64,000 nucleotides of DNA from Deefgea rivuli DSM 18356. Its GTDB lineage: Bacteria > Pseudomonadota > Gammaproteobacteria > Burkholderiales > Chitinibacteraceae. The notes beneath the pieces are model-generated. The model did no database searches and was not told the DNA's origin. It saw only the letters and a program-made list of their open reading frames with translations. Position 1 is the first letter of the stretch. The number at the start of each line of letters is the position of its first letter. The stretch lies in the NCBI RefSeq assembly GCF_000620145.1, contig NZ_KK211082.1, forward strand, positions 119,198 to 183,197, written 5' to 3'. Below are positions 60,399 to 64,000 of the stretch, piece by piece. The translations under genes and the position numbers were made by a program.

Positions 60399-60737
60399 TT
60401 AGTGATCATTGCCTTGGATCAGCGAGCGGCAGTCAACAACTTGTAAGTCATTATCCCGCGCAAAAGTCATGATGAATTCAAACACGCGCGGATCGATTTT
60501 TTCGAGTTGCTTATCCACCGCCACACAGCGCACATTATTATGCACCATCGGTCGCACAAAGGGTGCGTAAGAAAGCTTTTGGTCGACACCAAAAGTCGAC
60601 AGAATGCCCGACAGGCGCTCGGCCCAATCGCTAGGACGAAACTCGCGTCCATTGCTGGTAATGCCTTGAATAATGATTTCGTAGGGATTGCAGATCATGT
60701 GGGCGCTTGGCTTTTTTAATTCGAGAACTGCCTGCAT
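60399..60737 (-). CDS. DUF3579 family protein
   Basis: A 112-residue protein. The family core is NPYEIIIQGITSNGREFRPS, then DWAERLSGIL, and VRPMVHNNVRCVAVDKQLEK. DUF3579 is mostly restricted to Betaproteobacteria and is often next to argF, as here (divergent). No function is known. An in-frame ATG at 60698 (MICNPYEIII) is a possible alternative start. Confidence 0.85.
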   Translation of the reverse strand: MQAVLELKKPSAHMICNPYEIIIQGITSNGREFRPSDWAERLSGILSTFGVDQKLSYAPFVRPMVHNNVRCVAVDKQLEKIDPRVFEFIMTFARDNDLQVVDCRSLIQGNDH

Positions 60738-60907
60738 TATACCACCGCCCCTAGCTGCAACGCATGAAAATGTAGCTCAGCTTGGAATAAGTACATCCTC
60801 CACAAATCAAGCAAAATACTTGCTTTTTTAGGGTATAACACTGAAAATACTCGTTTTTTCAGCCATTTGGTCGCCCTCTAACGGCGTGCGGCCAGGACAA
60901 AACTCTG

Positions 60908-61822
60908 ATGCGTCACTACCTAAAGTTCAGCGATTTCACTCTTGAAGAATACCAATACCTGTTTGAACGCACGGCTAAATTAAAAGCCCGTCTCAAATCA
61001 GGTGCCCTGTACCAGCCATTGCCTGGCAAGGTACTCGGGATGATTTTTGAAAAATCGTCAACGCGAACTCGGGTATCGTTTGAAGCGGGCATGTTCCAAT
61101 TGGGCGGCCATGCGATGTTTTTGCAATCCAAAGACACGCAATTGGGTCGCGGCGAACCGATTGAAGACGTCGCCAAAGTGATGAGCCGCATGGTCGACAT
61201 CGTCATGGTGCGTACGTTTGAGCAAACGATTATTGAGCGTTTTGCCGAAAATTCTTTGGTTCCAGTGATTAACGGCCTGACCAATGAATATCATCCTTGC
61301 CAAATCATGGCCGATATTTTCACCTATATCGAACATCACGGCTCAATTGAAGGCAAAACCGTATGCTGGGTGGGCGATAGCAACAATATCAGCCGTACTT
61401 GGTTGCAAGCCGCCAAAATCTTCAATTTCAAACTTAATCTGGCTTGCCCACGCGGTTACGAAATGACCGTGCTCGATGGCGAAACGTATAGCTCAGACAA
61501 CTTCGAAACCTTTACCGATCCATACCAAGCCGCGCGCGATGCCGATATCGTCACCACTGACGTTTGCACGTCGATGGGTTACGAGCGCGAAACGCTGCAA
61601 CGCAAAAAAGACTTTATCAATTACAAAGTCTCAGAAAAATTGATGCTGCAAGCGAAAGCCAATGCGTTATTTATGCACTGCTTGCCAGCGCATCGCGGCG
61701 AAGAAGTCGATCCTGAAGTCATCGACGGCCCACAATCAGTGGTGTGGCAAGAAGCAGAAAATCGCATGCACACGCAAAAAGCGGTCATTGAATATCTGCT
61801 CTTAGGTCGCGTGGACGATTAA
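60908..61822 (+). CDS. argF: Ornithine carbamoyltransferase
   Basis: A 304-residue protein. The carbamoyl phosphate motif SSTRTRVSFE is near residue 50, HPCQ binding in the middle, and the ornithine motif HCLPAHRGEE near 255. It catalyses carbamoyl phosphate plus ornithine to citrulline. The stop codon overlaps the LysE gene start. Together with argG downstream, it covers two consecutive steps of arginine synthesis. Confidence 0.97.
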   Translation: MRHYLKFSDFTLEEYQYLFERTAKLKARLKSGALYQPLPGKVLGMIFEKSSTRTRVSFEAGMFQLGGHAMFLQSKDTQLGRGEPIEDVAKVMSRMVDIVMVRTFEQTIIERFAENSLVPVINGLTNEYHPCQIMADIFTYIEHHGSIEGKTVCWVGDSNNISRTWLQAAKIFNFKLNLACPRGYEMTVLDGETYSSDNFETFTDPYQAARDADIVTTDVCTSMGYERETLQRKKDFINYKVSEKLMLQAKANALFMHCLPAHRGEEVDPEVIDGPQSVVWQEAENRMHTQKAVIEYLLLGRVDD

Positions 61823-62445
61823 TGTTTGGCATCACCGATCTTTGGACTTACCTGCTGGGCACCGTGCTGATTATTTTGATGCCGGGCCCCAACTCGCTGT
61901 TCGCGCTGACGATGGCCAGCACGCGTGGGCGTAAGGCTGGCTTTGCTGCTGCGGCAGGAATTATCGTCGGTGATTTTATTTTGATGTTGGCAGCGACTTT
62001 GGGCGTGGCGTCTTTAATGAAGGCCAACCCGATTGCCTTTGATGTAATCCGCTACCTAGGTGCTACCTACTTGATGTATATCGGTGTACGTGCTTTGCTA
62101 GCAAAGCCACAGCCAGATACCCCAACTAACCAGCCCAGTGAAAACTCTACCCATAAAGCATTTCGTTCCGCACTGGGAATTTCGCTGATCAATGTGAAAG
62201 CAATTTTGTTTTTCATGGCTTTTTTCCCGCAATTTGTGAATCCAAACTATCCGCATGTTTGGCACACGTTTGCGGCGCTCGGCCTGATTGTGCAGTTGGT
62301 TAGCATTAGCTATTTAACGCTATTAATCCTGCTGGGCAGCAGCCTATCGCGGCGGCTTTCAGCTAAAATCTGGCTGAAAACCGTATTAAATAAATTAGTT
62401 GGCACCCTGTTTGTGAGCTTTGGCGTACGCTTGGCACTGAACTAA
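61822..62445 (+). CDS. LysE-family amino-acid exporter
   Basis: A 207-residue membrane protein with about six helices. The start MFGITDLWTYLLGTVLIILM leads into PGPNSLFALTMASTRGRKAG, the LysE/RhtB signature. The start codon overlaps the argF stop (TAATG). LysE-type proteins export basic or neutral amino acids; its position between argF and argG suggests export of arginine or a pathway intermediate, an inference only. Confidence 0.9.
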   Translation: MFGITDLWTYLLGTVLIILMPGPNSLFALTMASTRGRKAGFAAAAGIIVGDFILMLAATLGVASLMKANPIAFDVIRYLGATYLMYIGVRALLAKPQPDTPTNQPSENSTHKAFRSALGISLINVKAILFFMAFFPQFVNPNYPHVWHTFAALGLIVQLVSISYLTLLILLGSSLSRRLSAKIWLKTVLNKLVGTLFVSFGVRLALN

Positions 62446-62546
62446 GTATGAGTGCAAAAATTTTATAGCAAGACAGTAAGAAAACTTTTGCTTGAACACG
62501 ATTCGCAATTTTCTTTTTTGAACATCTTCAGACTAAGGCAATACGT

Positions 62547-63767
62547 ATGTCCGATATTAATAAAGTAGTTCTCGCTTATTCCGGCGGCCTTGATACATCT
62601 GTCATTTTGAAATGGCTGCAAGACACTTACCAATGTGAAGTGGTGACCTTCACTGCCGACTTAGGCCAAGGCGAAGAACTCGAACCTGCCCGCCAAAAAG
62701 CACTGCAATTTGGTATCAAGCCAGAAAATATTTTTATCGACGACTTGCGTGAAGAATTTGTTCGCGACTTCGTATTCCCGATGTTCCGCGCTAATACCGT
62801 ATACGAAGGCGAATACCTGCTCGGCACCTCAATCGCACGTCCATTGATCGCCAAACGCCAAATCGAAATCGCCAACGCCACTAACGCTGATGCGGTATCG
62901 CATGGCGCAACCGGCAAAGGCAACGATCAAGTTCGTTTCGAACTCGGTTATTACGGCCTGAAACCGGATGTGAAAGTGATTGCACCGTGGCGTGAATGGG
63001 ATTTATTGTCGCGCGAAAAACTGCTCGCTTACGCCGAAAAGCACAATATCCCAGTGGATATGAAACACAAAAACGGCGGCGCACCGTATTCGATGGACGC
63101 CAACTTGCTGCACATCAGCTTTGAAGGCCGTCACTTAGAAAATCCATCGGCTGAAGCTGAAGAAACCATGTGGCGTTGGAGCGTGAGCCCAGAAAACGCA
63201 CCGGATGCAGCTGAATACCTCGATGTTGAATTCGAGAAAGGCGATATCGTGGCGCTCAATGGCGTGCGTATGTCGCCAGCGACGGTATTGACTAAATTAA
63301 ACGAACTCGGTGGCAAGCATGGCATTGGCCGTTTGGACTTGGTTGAAAACCGCTATGTTGGCATGAAATCACGCGGTTGCTACGAAACACCGGGCGGCAC
63401 CATCATTCTGAAAGCGCATCGCGCAATCGAATCGATCACGCTGGATCGCGAAGTAGCGCATTTGAAAGACGATTTAATGCCACGTTACGCCAGCATGATT
63501 TACAACGGCTTCTGGTGGGCCCCTGAGCGTAAAGTATTGCAAACGCTCATCGATGCAACGCAAGAAACCGTGAATGGCTGGGTGCGTTTGAAATTGTATA
63601 AAGGCAATGTCATTGTCGTAAGCCGTGATTCAAAAACCAATTCATTATTCGATATGAATATTGCAACGTTTGATGATGATGGCGGCGCGTACAATCAAGT
63701 CGATGCGGGTGGCTTTATTAAATTGAATGCACTACGTATGCGTATTGCAGGTCGTTTAAATAAATAA
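62547..63767 (+). CDS. argG: Argininosuccinate synthase
   Basis: A 406-residue protein. The P-loop YSGGLDTSV is at the N-terminus. [17 protein letters not shown] and [17 protein letters not shown] are family segments. It joins citrulline and aspartate with ATP. The 101-bp gap to LysE may hold its own promoter. A terminator follows at 63793-63819. Confidence 0.98.
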   Translation: MSDINKVVLAYSGGLDTSVILKWLQDTYQCEVVTFTADLGQGEELEPARQKALQFGIKPENIFIDDLREEFVRDFVFPMFRANTVYEGEYLLGTSIARPLIAKRQIEIANATNADAVSHGATGKGNDQVRFELGYYGLKPDVKVIAPWREWDLLSREKLLAYAEKHNIPVDMKHKNGGAPYSMDANLLHISFEGRHLENPSAEAEETMWRWSVSPENAPDAAEYLDVEFEKGDIVALNGVRMSPATVLTKLNELGGKHGIGRLDLVENRYVGMKSRGCYETPGGTIILKAHRAIESITLDREVAHLKDDLMPRYASMIYNGFWWAPERKVLQTLIDATQETVNGWVRLKLYKGNVIVVSRDSKTNSLFDMNIATFDDDGGAYNQVDAGGFIKLNALRMRIAGRLNK

Positions 63768-63792
63768 GTTTTGCTTTAGATAAAACCAATTA

Positions 63793-63819
63793 AAACGGCT
63801 CGGTCATTCTGAGCCGTTT
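63793..63819 (+). terminator. Terminator after argG
   Basis: AAACGGCTCGG and CTGAGCCGTTT pair around a short loop. Confidence 0.75.
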
Positions 63820-63840
63820 GCACTCAGATAGAGAAAGCCA

Positions 63841-64000
63841 ATGCTTGATGCACTTTTAGCGATGGATGAAGAAAAATTTACCACGCTGTCGGTGACGATT
63901 TTATGCACGGGCTTAATCATTTATATGGGTTTTATTATTTACAATTTAGCCAAAGAATCCAAAGCCGGAAAATATGGCACGATTGTGCTGTTTTTTGTTT
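63841..64000 (+). CDS. DUF2788 family small membrane protein (partial)
   Basis: The ATG at 63841 reads MLDALLAMDEEKFTTLSVTI and continues with a helix (LCTGLIIYMGFIIYNLAKES) to the end of the window. This matches DUF2788, proteins of about 70 residues with two membrane helices found after argG in betaproteobacteria. The ribosome site is AGAGAAAG. Function is unknown. The last codons are outside the window. Confidence 0.75.
   Translation, partial: MLDALLAMDEEKFTTLSVTILCTGLIIYMGFIIYNLAKESKAGKYGTIVLFFV

Overview
The window is a stretch of a betaproteobacterial chromosome, most likely from the Neisseriales and perhaps a Chitinibacter or Deefgea relative. This is inferred from DUF3579 and DUF2788 genes beside argF and argG, a secreted GH18 chitinase, UbiC/UbiA, HpnC, YciB-YciI-BolA-parvulin synteny and the cyaY-lptM pair. 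Gene density is high, with short operons, many perfect rho-independent terminators and several families of dispersed palindromic repeats. No tRNA, rRNA or CRISPR array was seen. The SRP 4.5S RNA is present.

Layout. 1-2121: MFS fragment, TSUP permease and an Ala-rich repeat protein. 2367-6609: a GbsR/MarR-type regulator and a membrane-linked redox cluster (DCC protein, frameshifted small membrane protein, SDR-DoxX fusion, DUF2269, TIGR01777 epimerase). Two copies of one 18-bp palindrome suggest that the regulator controls it. 6655-15900: SDR/LysR pair, RNase D-like exonuclease, M32 carboxypeptidase, DsbA/DsbB-like pair, PACE exporter with LysR, chitinase and hibernation factor. 15975-19789: a small island in the 3' end of guaA with Fic and an OLD-type ATPase/Toprim pair. 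19775-31604: guaA, ubiC-GNAT-ubiA, GST, S41 protease, PPK2 and SulP. 31708-38355: an AT-rich island in the 5' end of yebC with a PIN-domain protein, an XRE regulator and a Hachiman-like hamA/hamB pair. 38334-64000: yebC, rph, Cys-cluster protein, FKBP, BepA-like protease, cyaY, lptM, two Crp/Fnr regulators, Tim44-like protein, folB/plsY, smpB, asparaginase, ffs, yciB, parvulin, ComEA-like protein, hpnC, L,D-transpeptidase, SDR, argF, LysE and argG.

The most interesting parts are the two islands. Both are bounded by direct repeats made from host-gene ends, both carry candidate anti-phage genes, and neither has a recognisable integrase. The yebC island also carries a second arms-only unit of about 480 bp in tandem at its right end, with diverged copies of both end segments around a degenerate core. 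It looks like a non-autonomous mini-integrative element. hamB is split by what looks like a one-base insertion in an A-run.

Other points are a family of about 50-bp palindromes with GGGTATTGC/GCAATACCC ends (one of them in frame inside a gene), a 269-bp direct repeat around the Cys-cluster gene, a decayed DMT-family gene and a truncated GST copy. All functional calls come from reading the sequence; no database search was possible.
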